Shown here piece after piece: positions 1-7,329 of a stretch of DNA of 64,000 nt (within the stretch, counting starts at the first letter, position 1; each line of letters opens with the position of its first letter). Origin of the DNA: Desulfatiglans sp. (GTDB taxonomy: Bacteria > Desulfobacterota > DSM-4660 > Desulfatiglandales > HGW-15); contig JAAZBV010000094.1 of assembly GCA_012513605.1 (NCBI GenBank), positions 1-64,000 on the forward strand. The letters run 5' to 3'. The notes under the pieces were generated by a model. It saw only the letters and a program-made list of their open reading frames with translations, did not search any database and was not told the DNA's origin. The position numbers were made by a program, and so were the translations under genes.

Positions 1-442
1 GGCTATTCATTTGGCTACCTCTCTTTCGTTTGTAAATTTGTGGCGCTTGGCGACCACGTTAATATTAATAAGAAAGAGGGTAGCCTAATTTATTTATGGT
101 GTTAACTCCTTTTATACATAGCAACTAAAGCCTATAGCCTGTTGACCTCCGAACTCTGATATCTGACCTCTATCTTTTCTCTTGCATTTTCAAACAATTA
201 ATCTTACACCTAACCAATTATTTTTTCGGTTAAAAAAATTTATTGTCTCTTGTCCGCCATCTTGTCAGGACGAAGCTTTAGCGAGGACTGAAGCTTTCAT
301 ACAAAGGTGGATACAGGTCTCGTTTTAAATAAATCTCTGCTCCTTGCAGATTGTAAAAGTTCTATTGTCAAAGGAAGACCCCGGTTTTTAACGGATAAAA
401 TTTAATATTTGTTCATTAAACGAGGAAAGGAGTCGTTGATAA
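1..442. other. Intergenic region, no gene seen
   Basis: No credible coding frame is visible. Positions 13-27 and 72-85 form a near-perfect inverted repeat (GGCTACC...CTCTTTC with one extra base) around a loop of about 45 bases, possibly a remnant of a small mobile repeat. Around 140-175 there is a stretch resembling the GACCTC-rich low-complexity sequence near 4.2 kb. A promoter for the CoA-transferase genes probably lies here but I could not single one out. Confidence 0.4.
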
Positions 443-1435
443 ATGGAAGCTTTTGAAAATGGTGTTGGAACGCTTTTCACAGACCCTGATCCGGATAATG
501 CCCGTGCATTTTTTAGAAAAAAATCAAGGGAAATGAAAAGCAAGGTCATGACGGTAAAAGAGGCCGTCGAAAAATTCGTCCATGATGGGGAATATCTGGC
601 CATTGGCGGATTCGGCGCAAACAGGATTCCCACGGCGGTATGTCATGAGATCCTGAGGCAGGGACGAAAAAACATGGGGTTTGCCGGCCACACTGCAACC
701 CATGATTTTGAGATTTTAGCGGCCGGAAAGGTATTTAACAAGCTTGACGCATCCTATGTGGTGGGTCTTGAGGCCAGGGGGCTTTCCCCCAATGCGCGTA
801 ATTACCTGCAGAGCGGCGAAGTGGACGTAACCGAATGGAGCAATTACGGTCTTGCAGCTCGGTTCAGGGCGGCAGGGATGGGGGTAGCTTTTCTCCCCAT
901 AAGAACAACGCTTGGCACTGAAACATATAAATACGGTGCAGGCAAGGTAATCACATGCCCCTTTACCGGTGAATCTTATTTAGCCGTTCCGGCGCTATAT
1001 CCCGATGTAGCTGCTATTCACGTGCATGCATGTGATATTTACGGCAACTCTCAGATCAGGGGAATAACCATAGCAGACCTTGATGTTGCGAGGGCTGCGA
1101 AGAGACTGATTATTACCACTGAGCGCATTATCCACAGTGATGAAATCCGCAGAGAGCCCAATCTAACAGTAATCCCATATTATCTTGTGGACGCGGTCTG
1201 TGAAGTGCCGTACGGGAGCTACCCAGGCAATATGGCATATGAGTATTTTTCCGATGAAGAGCATCTCAGGGAATGGATGAAGGTGGAAAAGGATCCTGAT
1301 ACCTTTAAAGAATTTCTGGACAAAAATATTTATAACTGTAAATCACATTATGATTACATCAGCATTAACGGCGGGATGGAAAAGATGATGAAACTCAGGC
1401 AAAAAGAACTACTAATTTTGGCCCAGGAAAGATAG
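443..1435 (+). CDS. CoA-transferase subunit A (glutaconate CoA-transferase type)
   Basis: Alpha-type subunit of a family I (SugarP_isomerase-like fold) CoA transferase, which would move CoA between acyl groups in the cytoplasm. The glycine-rich segment AIGGFGANRIP (about residues 52-62), the repeated alanine/glycine-rich core and the region around VHACDIYGNSQIRG match the glutaconate CoA-transferase A / IpdA group. The 330-residue length is typical. An AAAGGAG lies about 10 bases before the ATG; about 30 extra N-terminal residues precede the usual start of the family, so Met31 is an alternative start. The beta subunit follows 11 bases downstream with its own AGGAGG site, so the two form one operon and one enzyme. 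The true substrate cannot be read from sequence; the IpdAB-type ring-opening hydrolases are close relatives. Confidence 0.85.
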   Translation: MEAFENGVGTLFTDPDPDNARAFFRKKSREMKSKVMTVKEAVEKFVHDGEYLAIGGFGANRIPTAVCHEILRQGRKNMGFAGHTATHDFEILAAGKVFNKLDASYVVGLEARGLSPNARNYLQSGEVDVTEWSNYGLAARFRAAGMGVAFLPIRTTLGTETYKYGAGKVITCPFTGESYLAVPALYPDVAAIHVHACDIYGNSQIRGITIADLDVARAAKRLIITTERIIHSDEIRREPNLTVIPYYLVDAVCEVPYGSYPGNMAYEYFSDEEHLREWMKVEKDPDTFKEFLDKNIYNCKSHYDYISINGGMEKMMKLRQKELLILAQER

Positions 1436-1446
1436 GAGGAATAAAT

Positions 1447-2217
1447 ATGCCTGATTATAATGTAATGGAACTTATGGTATGTGTTGCATCACGTGAACTG
1501 GAAGACGGCGCTTCTGTAGGCGTTGGAACAGGCGTGCCATGCGCAGCCACCATGCTTGCCCAGAAGACCCACGCGCCTAATCTATTAATTGTTTTTGAGG
1601 CAGGGGGCGTTGCACCTCTGCTGCCTGAAATGCCGATCTCTGTTGGAGATTCAAGGACCTTTTACAAGGGGATCATGGCGAGTGGTATGGTACAGATTAT
1701 GGAAACCTGCGCAAGGGGAACAGTGGATTACACCTTTCTTGGCGGCGCACAGATAGATATGTACGGAAATTTAAATTCAACCCAGATCGGTTTTGATCAT
1801 GACAGACCCAAGGTAAGGTTCCCGGGGAGCGGCGGGGCAAACGACTTTGCCTCCTTATGCTGGAGAACCATGGTGGTAACCCCTCAGGACAGCAGGCGCT
1901 TTGTGGAAAAATGTGATTTTATAACAACACCGGGCTACCTTACCGGCGATGACGCAAGAGAAAAGGCCGGGCTCCCAAAGGGATGCGGCCCATACAGGAT
2001 AATCACCAATATGGCGGTTATGGATTTTGAACCCGTATCAAAGAGGATGCGTATAATATCCATAAACCCCGGATATACTGTGGAAGATGTGCAGAAAAAC
2101 TGCGGGTTCGAACTCCTTAAGGCAGATAAGATAATTGAAACCGCGCCGCCTACAGCAGAAGAGCTGAGGATACTAAGGGAAGAGGTGGACCCGGAAAGGT
2201 ATGTCATAGGCAGGTAA
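1447..2217 (+). CDS. CoA-transferase subunit B (glutaconate CoA-transferase type)
   Basis: Beta-type partner of the preceding gene. It has a GVGTGVPCAATMLA nucleotide-handling loop near residue 26 and a central FEAGGVAP segment (near residue 52), where family enzymes place their catalytic or substrate-binding acidic residue. The motif VTPQDSRRFVEKCDFITTPGY is characteristic of the GctB/IpdB group. The length of 256 residues is normal. AGGAGG sits 7-8 bases ahead of the ATG. Whether it transfers CoA (GctAB) or hydrolyses a cyclic beta-diketone (IpdAB) is undecided: the glutamate in FEAGG favours a transferase, but this is inference. Confidence 0.85.
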   Translation: MPDYNVMELMVCVASRELEDGASVGVGTGVPCAATMLAQKTHAPNLLIVFEAGGVAPLLPEMPISVGDSRTFYKGIMASGMVQIMETCARGTVDYTFLGGAQIDMYGNLNSTQIGFDHDRPKVRFPGSGGANDFASLCWRTMVVTPQDSRRFVEKCDFITTPGYLTGDDAREKAGLPKGCGPYRIITNMAVMDFEPVSKRMRIISINPGYTVEDVQKNCGFELLKADKIIETAPPTAEELRILREEVDPERYVIGR

Positions 2218-2230
2218 TTTGGAAAGCAGG

Positions 2231-2277
2231 GCAGGTAAAAAGGTAATTCAAACATTTATTTTTACCTTTTTATCTGC
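2231..2277. repeat. Inverted repeat / hairpin after CoA-transferase genes
   Basis: Arms 2231-2246 (GCAGGTAAAAAGGTAA) and 2262-2277 pair with one mismatch. A related structure, with the same GCAGGTAAA...TTTACCT core, occurs near 19,553-19,597. It may act as a transcription terminator for the CoA-transferase operon, but there is no clean U-run after the stem. Confidence 0.45.
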
Positions 2278-2341
2278 GTCCTCGTCCATGTCAGGAGTCA
2301 AAGGCAATCTTGCCCCCTTTTCATTGTTTTGTTTTTGAATT

Positions 2342-3238
2342 ATGGAAGAATTAACCGAAGATAAAAGATTAAAGATCAAGCAGATACAGACCTATATCTC
2401 AAAGATGCCAAGCCTTTCCACGACCGTATCAAAGGTTCTTGAGATATGTAACAGTCCAACAACATCTCCGGGTGATCTAAACAAGGTAATTTCACTTGAT
2501 CCGGTTCTTGCTGGCAAGGTCTTAAAGCTCATTAACTCGGCCTACTATTCCTTGCCGGATCAGGTAGCATCACTTACCCGTGCTATTATCATGCTGGGGC
2601 TGAATACGGTCAAAAATCTTGCCCTAAGCACGGCAATACTGGAAAACCTGACAAAGGATGCGCTCTCAGGAGGACTTTCCATGGAACTATTCTGGACTCA
2701 CTCCATTTGTGTCGGAGTTACAGCCAGATCAATTGCAGCAAAGCTTGGAGTCCACGTGTCTCTGAGAGATGAATATTTTTTAACAGGCCTTCTCCATGAC
2801 CTGGGCAAGATCCCGTTAAACAACAGATTTCCTGAAATCTATAAAAAATCCCTGGAGTTTGCCTCTATTAAACAACTCCCTTTGTACAGGACTGAAGAGA
2901 TAGTCCTGGGGATCAACCATATGGAAGTCAGCAAAATGATAGCGGAAAAATGGCAACTGGGTGATTCCATGAAAGAAAGTCTTTTTTTTCACCACAATCC
3001 GGAAGGCGCTAAAGAAGAAAACCGCAATATGGTTTCTATCATAGCCCTGGCAAACGCATGCGCGAATAAATTTGAAACCGGATCAGCGGGTGATGGAGCT
3101 CCAAGAGACCAGACACTGTTAAAATTTCTTAACCTTGTTGGCGTGGAATGGGAGGCTATCGAGGAGATTCATACAACAGTGCTGGACGAGATAGAAAAAG
3201 CCAGGGTGTTCCTGCAGCTGACCAGTGAAAAGGAGTAG
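2342..3238 (+). CDS. HDOD domain protein
   Basis: A 298-residue protein made almost entirely of an HDOD domain (an HD-fold relative used in bacterial signalling, usually without confirmed catalytic activity). Family signatures visible are LSTTVSKVLEICNSPTTSPGDL, the LAGKVLKLINSAYYSLPDQVASLTRAI block and GLLHDLGKIPLN. In the last of these the HD pair is kept and is followed later by HHNPEGA. HDOD proteins are often linked to motility, stress or second-messenger signalling; nothing here fixes its role. The next gene starts 4 bases after its stop, so they are almost certainly cotranscribed and translationally coupled. Confidence 0.85.
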   Translation: MEELTEDKRLKIKQIQTYISKMPSLSTTVSKVLEICNSPTTSPGDLNKVISLDPVLAGKVLKLINSAYYSLPDQVASLTRAIIMLGLNTVKNLALSTAILENLTKDALSGGLSMELFWTHSICVGVTARSIAAKLGVHVSLRDEYFLTGLLHDLGKIPLNNRFPEIYKKSLEFASIKQLPLYRTEEIVLGINHMEVSKMIAEKWQLGDSMKESLFFHHNPEGAKEENRNMVSIIALANACANKFETGSAGDGAPRDQTLLKFLNLVGVEWEAIEEIHTTVLDEIEKARVFLQLTSEKE

Positions 3239-3242
3239 GCAT

Positions 3243-4160
3243 ATGAAAATAAAGTTTTGGGGAGTAAGAGGCTCTATCCCGTGTCCGGGGCCAAATACAG
3301 TAAAATATGGTGGAAACACCTCCTGCCTGGAAATATGGTTTGAGGAGATAGGGAGGCTCATTATTATAGATGCAGGTTCCGGTATAAGGGAGCTTGGCAA
3401 TGATATAATGAAGCGGGATATAGTAAAGAAGGGGATAAAGGCGGATATCCTTCTGACCCATACCCATTGGGATCACATTATGGGATTCCCCTTCTTTACG
3501 CCCATTTATATCCCCGGCGCCCATTTAAAGGTATATGGACCAGTAACATATGAGGATGAGACCCTGGCAGAGGCAGTTGGAGGTCAGCTGACCTATCGTT
3601 ATTTTCCTGTAAGACAGGCAGAGCTTGCAGCCAAAATAGAGTATATCAGTCTTAAGGAAGAAAAACTGGACATGGGGGATGGGATAAATCTTACCACAAA
3701 GTATCTTAATCATCCTGTACTATGTCTTGGCTATCGCTTCGAATATAAGGGTAAAATCTTCTGCACAGCCTATGATACCGAGCCCTTTCAAAATGTGTTT
3801 TGTAATGACCCTGATGACCCATCCTATGATGAAGGCATGGCAAAAGAGGGAGAAGAGGTAGCAAGAGAAGAAAATCAGCGTCTTGAAAATTTTTTTTCAG
3901 GATCAGATCTGCTCATCTATGATGCCCAGTATAAAACAGAAGAGTATCTATCTAATAAGAGGGGTTGGGGGCACACATCAATAGAAGACGCAATAGATTC
4001 TTCCGAGAGGGCCGGTGTAAAGAGACTCGCCCTGTTTCATCATGAGCCTCTAAGAACTGATAAAGAGATAGATGAGCTTGCTCAAAAACTGGGTACTGTT
4101 AAAAAGGATTCAGGCATGGAGGTATTTTTTGCACGTGAGGGTGAGGAGATAGTAATCTGA
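3243..4160 (+). CDS. Metallo-beta-lactamase-fold hydrolase
   Basis: MBL-fold metallohydrolase of about 305 residues. The metal motif HTHWDH is near residue 77 (HxHxDH), with further likely ligands at NHPVLCLGYR, the aspartate in YDAQY, and the late FHHEP. The opening KIKFWGVRGSIPCPGP and YGGNTSCLE is typical of the group related to cyclic-nucleotide phosphodiesterases. I chose the ATG at 3243 rather than an in-frame ATG at 3225, because AAGGAG (overlapping the stop of the HDOD gene) is ideally placed before it. Coupling to the HDOD gene suggests a signalling-related phosphodiesterase, but the substrate is unknown. Confidence 0.85.
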   Translation: MKIKFWGVRGSIPCPGPNTVKYGGNTSCLEIWFEEIGRLIIIDAGSGIRELGNDIMKRDIVKKGIKADILLTHTHWDHIMGFPFFTPIYIPGAHLKVYGPVTYEDETLAEAVGGQLTYRYFPVRQAELAAKIEYISLKEEKLDMGDGINLTTKYLNHPVLCLGYRFEYKGKIFCTAYDTEPFQNVFCNDPDDPSYDEGMAKEGEEVAREENQRLENFFSGSDLLIYDAQYKTEEYLSNKRGWGHTSIEDAIDSSERAGVKRLALFHHEPLRTDKEIDELAQKLGTVKKDSGMEVFFAREGEEIVI

Positions 4161-4210
4161 TATAGTGTGAAAGCCAGGACTTGAATTTTAGTCATGCCTG
4201 TGCCCTGTTT

Positions 4211-4240
4211 TCTGACTTCTGACTTCTGACCTCCCTGACC
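4211..4240. repeat. Low-complexity TTCTGAC repeat
   Basis: Three tandem copies of a CTTCTGA-type heptamer followed by CTCCCTGACC. It sits in the gap between the MBL-fold gene and the VOC gene. Similar wording occurs at about 140-175. Confidence 0.5.
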
Positions 4241-4329
4241 ACCATTTTATCCTGCCATTTTTATTTAACGCAGGCGGAAATATTAAGTATTGAATTTTCA
4301 ATTTTGAATCAATTTTTGGAGGAACAACA

Positions 4330-4758
4330 ATGTTAAAAACGGGCATCGGGTTAAGGTTTCCGGGAACCTGCGAAAAGGCATTCAACTTTTATAAATCCGT
4401 ATTCGGCGGGGAGTTTATAGACTTCATCAAAATCGGGGATGACCCATATACCAAAGCCAACTCTCCTAAAGAAGAACATGGTAAAGTAGCATATGTAGCT
4501 TTACAGTTGGGTAATGTCATTATAGGCGGGGATGACGCGCCTGAAGCCGATATAAAACAGTTATCTCCCGGCAACATGATGAGCATCGGTGTTTTACCTG
4601 ACAGTAAAGAAGAAGCTGACAGGATTTTTAACGGACTGGCAAAGGGGGCCAGAGCAATTACGGAGATGACCGACTATCCCTGGGGGTATATCGGCAGTGT
4701 TTTGGACCAATTCGGGGTTAATTGGGGTGTGTGGTACCAACCACCGCGGCAGGCTTAA
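4330..4758 (+). CDS. VOC (glyoxalase/PhnB-like) family protein
   Basis: A 142-residue vicinal-oxygen-chelate protein of the PhnB-like subgroup. The N-terminal FPGTCEKAFNFYKSVFGGEF and the C-terminal DQFGVNWGVWYQPP are hallmark segments of this subgroup, and VAYVALQLGNVIIGGDD is the middle strand pair. PhnB-like proteins are often of unknown substrate, and not all the usual metal ligands are obvious here. GGAGG lies 8 bases before the ATG (TTGGAGGAACAACAATG). It stands alone, with intergenic repeats before it and a broken antitoxin gene after it. Confidence 0.8.
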   Translation: MLKTGIGLRFPGTCEKAFNFYKSVFGGEFIDFIKIGDDPYTKANSPKEEHGKVAYVALQLGNVIIGGDDAPEADIKQLSPGNMMSIGVLPDSKEEADRIFNGLAKGARAITEMTDYPWGYIGSVLDQFGVNWGVWYQPPRQA

Positions 4759-4848
4759 AACAACTGTAAAAACACCCAGTAGACTGCCACATTGATATTC
4801 ATCAGGTCGCGCAGATCGAATGCAGGATTGGCTGAGGAGGTTTAAGGC

Positions 4849-5190
4849 ATGAAATAAAAAACAAATTTCGATAAATACCTGGAAACCCAGCTTAAGGACC
4901 AGGACTTTACCGAACGATTCAAAAAGGCTGGAGATGCATGGGAAATTGCCCTGCAGATAGCGGCCCTTCGTAAAGAGGCCGGTATATCCCAAAAAGAATT
5001 AGCAAAGCGCCTTAAAACTTCTCAACAGCAGGTCAGCCGCCTGGAATCACCGTCTTATGAGGGACATTCTTTGAGTATGCTCCGCCGTGTAGCAGAAGTT
5101 TTGGGTGCAACAGTTCAGGTCAAAATTGAGCGGAAAACAGATACAAACAGATATGCAGTAGCAGAAGATGGTGCAAAATATGGTGAATAA
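4849..5190 (+). pseudogene. XRE-type HTH antitoxin, interrupted at codon 3
   Basis: Read in one frame, this encodes about 110 residues with a clear Cro/C1-type helix-turn-helix (ALRKEAGISQKELAKRL, then TSQQQVSRLES), as in HigA-like antitoxins. A strong GAGGAGG site precedes ATG 4849, but the third codon is TAA (4855-4857); the rest of the frame is open to 5190. Either the gene is a fresh nonsense mutant or translation starts at a non-ATG codon farther in. No intact toxin partner is adjacent: only a short open tail is seen just upstream, so the system looks inactive. Its last codons lie in the 86-bp direct repeat that brackets the next gene. Confidence 0.65.
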
Positions 5191-5248
5191 GAGTATAGCG
5201 ATGAATAAGGAGTTATTTACTTATTTATGGGCGTTTTTGATTTGTAAT
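5163..5248. repeat. 86-bp direct repeat, copy 1
   Basis: This copy begins within the last codons of the broken antitoxin gene. It matches 5845-5930 at roughly nine positions short of identity over 86 bases. The pair brackets the GIY-YIG/Fis-HTH gene. Confidence 0.7.
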
Positions 5249-5344
5249 ACTTGTCCGCCTGGGTTGAATTGAAGATGGCAAGAGTCAAAGGCAGACATGA
5301 GATTTTTTGATTTAAGTGAGAAGTAGAAAAAAGGAGGATAGCAA

Positions 5345-5842
5345 TTGATTTGTTTTATTCAGCAAGGTCATTCTGGCCCCATTAATATTGGCTACACTCA
5401 AGAAGACCCTGAAATCCGACTTTCTTTACTGGAAAAGGCAAGCCCTGAAAAATTGAAACTATTGGGAAGTATTGAGGGTACTCCCGAAAAAGAAGCACAG
5501 CTTCATAACTTTTTTCAGTCTTACCGATTGAATGGGGAATGGTTTAACCCTGACTCCAAATTTTTATACTGCATACTTACCCTACTTCTTAATAAAGATT
5601 TACAAATTGAAAGCGTTGAAGAAATTAAAAACTCTGATTTCATAGTCGGAACATTGGGAACATTAAGTGAGGAACGGGCGAAGGTAATAGAAAAATTTGA
5701 GAGGGATTATATTTCTAACCTTTTAGAAATTTGCAAAGGTTCAATCAATAAATCGGCTCAAATAGCAGGAATAAGTACAAGACAATTACATAAGCTTATG
5801 ACAAAATATCGCATAATAAAAGAGAAATATAAATACTCCTAA
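5345..5842 (+). CDS. GIY-YIG-like (T5orf172/MUG113) domain fused to Fis-type HTH
   Basis: A 165-residue protein starting at TTG, with AAGGAGG 7 bases upstream. The N-terminal 75 residues (FIQQGHSGPINIGYTQEDPEIRL ... LHNFFQSYRLNGEWF) match the T5orf172/MUG113 branch of the GIY-YIG nuclease superfamily. In that family the tyrosine in NIGYT, the following arginine and the GEWF block are conserved. The C-terminal 45 residues (NLLEICKGSINKSAQIAGISTRQLHKLMTKY) form a Fis/NtrC-type helix-turn-helix. The combination suggests a DNA-targeting nuclease or a regulator built on an old nuclease fold. It sits between two copies of an 86-bp repeat in an accessory zone, and I infer horizontal arrival. Confidence 0.7.
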   Translation: MICFIQQGHSGPINIGYTQEDPEIRLSLLEKASPEKLKLLGSIEGTPEKEAQLHNFFQSYRLNGEWFNPDSKFLYCILTLLLNKDLQIESVEEIKNSDFIVGTLGTLSEERAKVIEKFERDYISNLLEICKGSINKSAQIAGISTRQLHKLMTKYRIIKEKYKYS

Positions 5843-5844
5843 AA

Positions 5845-5930
5845 AGAAGATGGTGCAATATATGGTGAAAAGGAATATAGCGATGAAGAAGGAGATATTT
5901 ACTTTTTATGGACGTTTTTGTATTTGTAAT
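5845..5930. repeat. 86-bp direct repeat, copy 2
   Basis: Second copy of the repeat at 5163-5248, immediately after the stop of the GIY-YIG/Fis gene. In this copy the antitoxin-tail reading frame stays open longer than in copy 1, so copy 2 may preserve the older state. The phrase AAGAGTCAAAGG that follows each copy also occurs near 2296. Confidence 0.7.
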
Positions 5931-6008
5931 TATTGAAAATGCCAAGAGTCAAAGGTAAACTTAACCCCTTTTCAATATAGAAAACATTTTTCCATATCGA
6001 GCTGATCC

Positions 6009-6773
6009 ATGAAAAAAGATGTCCCACAGGAATTTTTAGATGAATATTATCAAAGGAAAGAGGATCTGAAATCAGAATTAGAATCCCTCAAGGAAATATT
6101 GCTTTTACGGCTAAAGCAAAGAAATAGGATGGAGGGAACCCGAGCCCGGATTACTGATTCAAGGATTAAGAGACCTGCAAAGATTTGGAAAACCGCAGTT
6201 AAACGTGGCTATTCACCTTCGAAAGCATTTAAAAAAATTATTGATATCATAGGTCTAAGGATTGTTTGTAATAATCTTTCTGATGCACAATCAGTAGTCG
6301 AAATGCTTAAGCATGAAACCGGGTTGTTTGATAACATCAAGGTTTACGACATGGTGTCCAATCCGAGAGAAGATGGCTATAGGGCAATCCATGTCCGTAC
6401 GACCACACGTCATTTTGGACATGGAAACACTGAAGGGACACCATGTGAAATACAGATCCGGACACTATCACAAGATACTTGGGGACGACTTTCGAGAGAA
6501 GACATTTATGGCAAGAATCCACCAAAAATAATATCAGAGTTTACTAAGGTGTTATCAGACCAACTTGCGGCAATAGATAAGCATGCCCAGCTTATAAGAG
6601 ATGAATTGGAAAAACCCGCAGAAAAAGCTGAAGATATAAAAGATACTGATTCCATATCCTCTCAAAAATTAGCTTTACTCTATAAGCAAAAATATGATGA
6701 TGATTTATATGAGTGGTCACTCCATGATTGGATGCTGAATCTTGAAGAAGCTGAAGTGGAGACAATCCAGTAA
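6009..6773 (+). CDS. RelA/SpoT-domain nucleotide pyrophosphokinase-like protein (5' part)
   Basis: The 254 residues carry a RelA/SpoT synthetase domain at about 40-190. An SRIKRP stretch matches the ATP-binding RxK motif, followed by DIIGLRIVC (magnesium aspartate), REDGYRAIH (GYRxxH) and CEIQIRT (catalytic glutamate, ExQxR). No hydrolase domain is present, so it resembles small alarmone synthetases or toxic SAS enzymes that pyrophosphorylate nucleotides. The frame ends at TAA 6771-6773, but the same frame continues open to 7238 with matching composition, so the native protein was probably about 409 residues. It may still be made as a truncated synthetase, since the catalytic core is complete. 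No antitoxin-like neighbour was recognised. Confidence 0.75.
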   Translation: MKKDVPQEFLDEYYQRKEDLKSELESLKEILLLRLKQRNRMEGTRARITDSRIKRPAKIWKTAVKRGYSPSKAFKKIIDIIGLRIVCNNLSDAQSVVEMLKHETGLFDNIKVYDMVSNPREDGYRAIHVRTTTRHFGHGNTEGTPCEIQIRTLSQDTWGRLSREDIYGKNPPKIISEFTKVLSDQLAAIDKHAQLIRDELEKPAEKAEDIKDTDSISSQKLALLYKQKYDDDLYEWSLHDWMLNLEEAEVETIQ

Positions 6774-7238
6774 GTCAAAGAGATACTCGAAGATGATCAA
6801 CTTAGGAATAAACTTGATGATGCTGTGGAGAGCATTCGAGAGTACCCACTTTTGGATTCTGAGTGGGCTGTTCTCAGCGCAAAAGTTGCTGCTGATATAA
6901 ATGATGAGGAAGGTGTTAAAACGGTTATAGAGGATATTGAAACTGAGTGGAATGAAATAACAAGATTTAGCTTGAGAGAGATGTTACCAGGTTCGATTCA
7001 GCATTTTATTAATGAGCTTGAGTTCTCACTTACTGGATCAAAGGATGCTTTAGAAACTGGTGAGGATATCGAATCATACTTTTCCTCATTAGGATGTATT
7101 TCAAAAGATATGTATGGGATGAAGAGTGTTGATGTAGTAGGTGCAATTGAAACGATTATATCTTATTATGAAGCTGAAAGTTATGAAGAGAGGCTAAGTG
7201 AACTTGTTTCAGAATGGGCTATGAAATTTGGATATTGA
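6774..7238 (+). pseudogene. C-terminal remainder of the RelA/SpoT-domain gene after an in-frame stop
   Basis: This segment continues the frame of the preceding gene directly after its TAA (VKEILEDDQLRNKLDDAVES...). It codes for about 154 acidic, helical-looking residues rich in Asp/Glu. An internal ATG/GTG start (GTG 6825) could make a 137-residue product, but no good ribosome site precedes it. I read it as the detached C-terminal domain of a 409-residue RelA/SpoT-domain protein split by a nonsense mutation; the function of this domain is not recognised. Confidence 0.55.
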
Positions 7239-7276
7239 AGTGTGGAAGGACGTTAAAGGAGACGCTGTTAGGTTAT

Positions 7277-7294
7277 GATTCCTGAGAAGTAACT
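7277..7294 (+). repeat. Left terminal inverted repeat of the IS
   Basis: An 18-base terminus matching the right end 15 of 18, preceded by GGTTAT. Confidence 0.75.
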
Positions 7295-7329
7295 CTTGCG
7301 CATGGTACAAGCATGTGTTAGAAAAAATC

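Noticed and set aside
13-85. Terminator or tRNA-like structure at the window start
   Set aside because: Arms are separated by about 45 bases without a U-run, and no cloverleaf pattern fits.
6771-6773. Programmed read-through or recoding at the RelA/SpoT TAA
   Set aside because: TAA is not a known recoding codon in standard-code bacteria and no stimulatory structure was evident; a nonsense mutation is simpler. The same applies to the TAA at 4,855.
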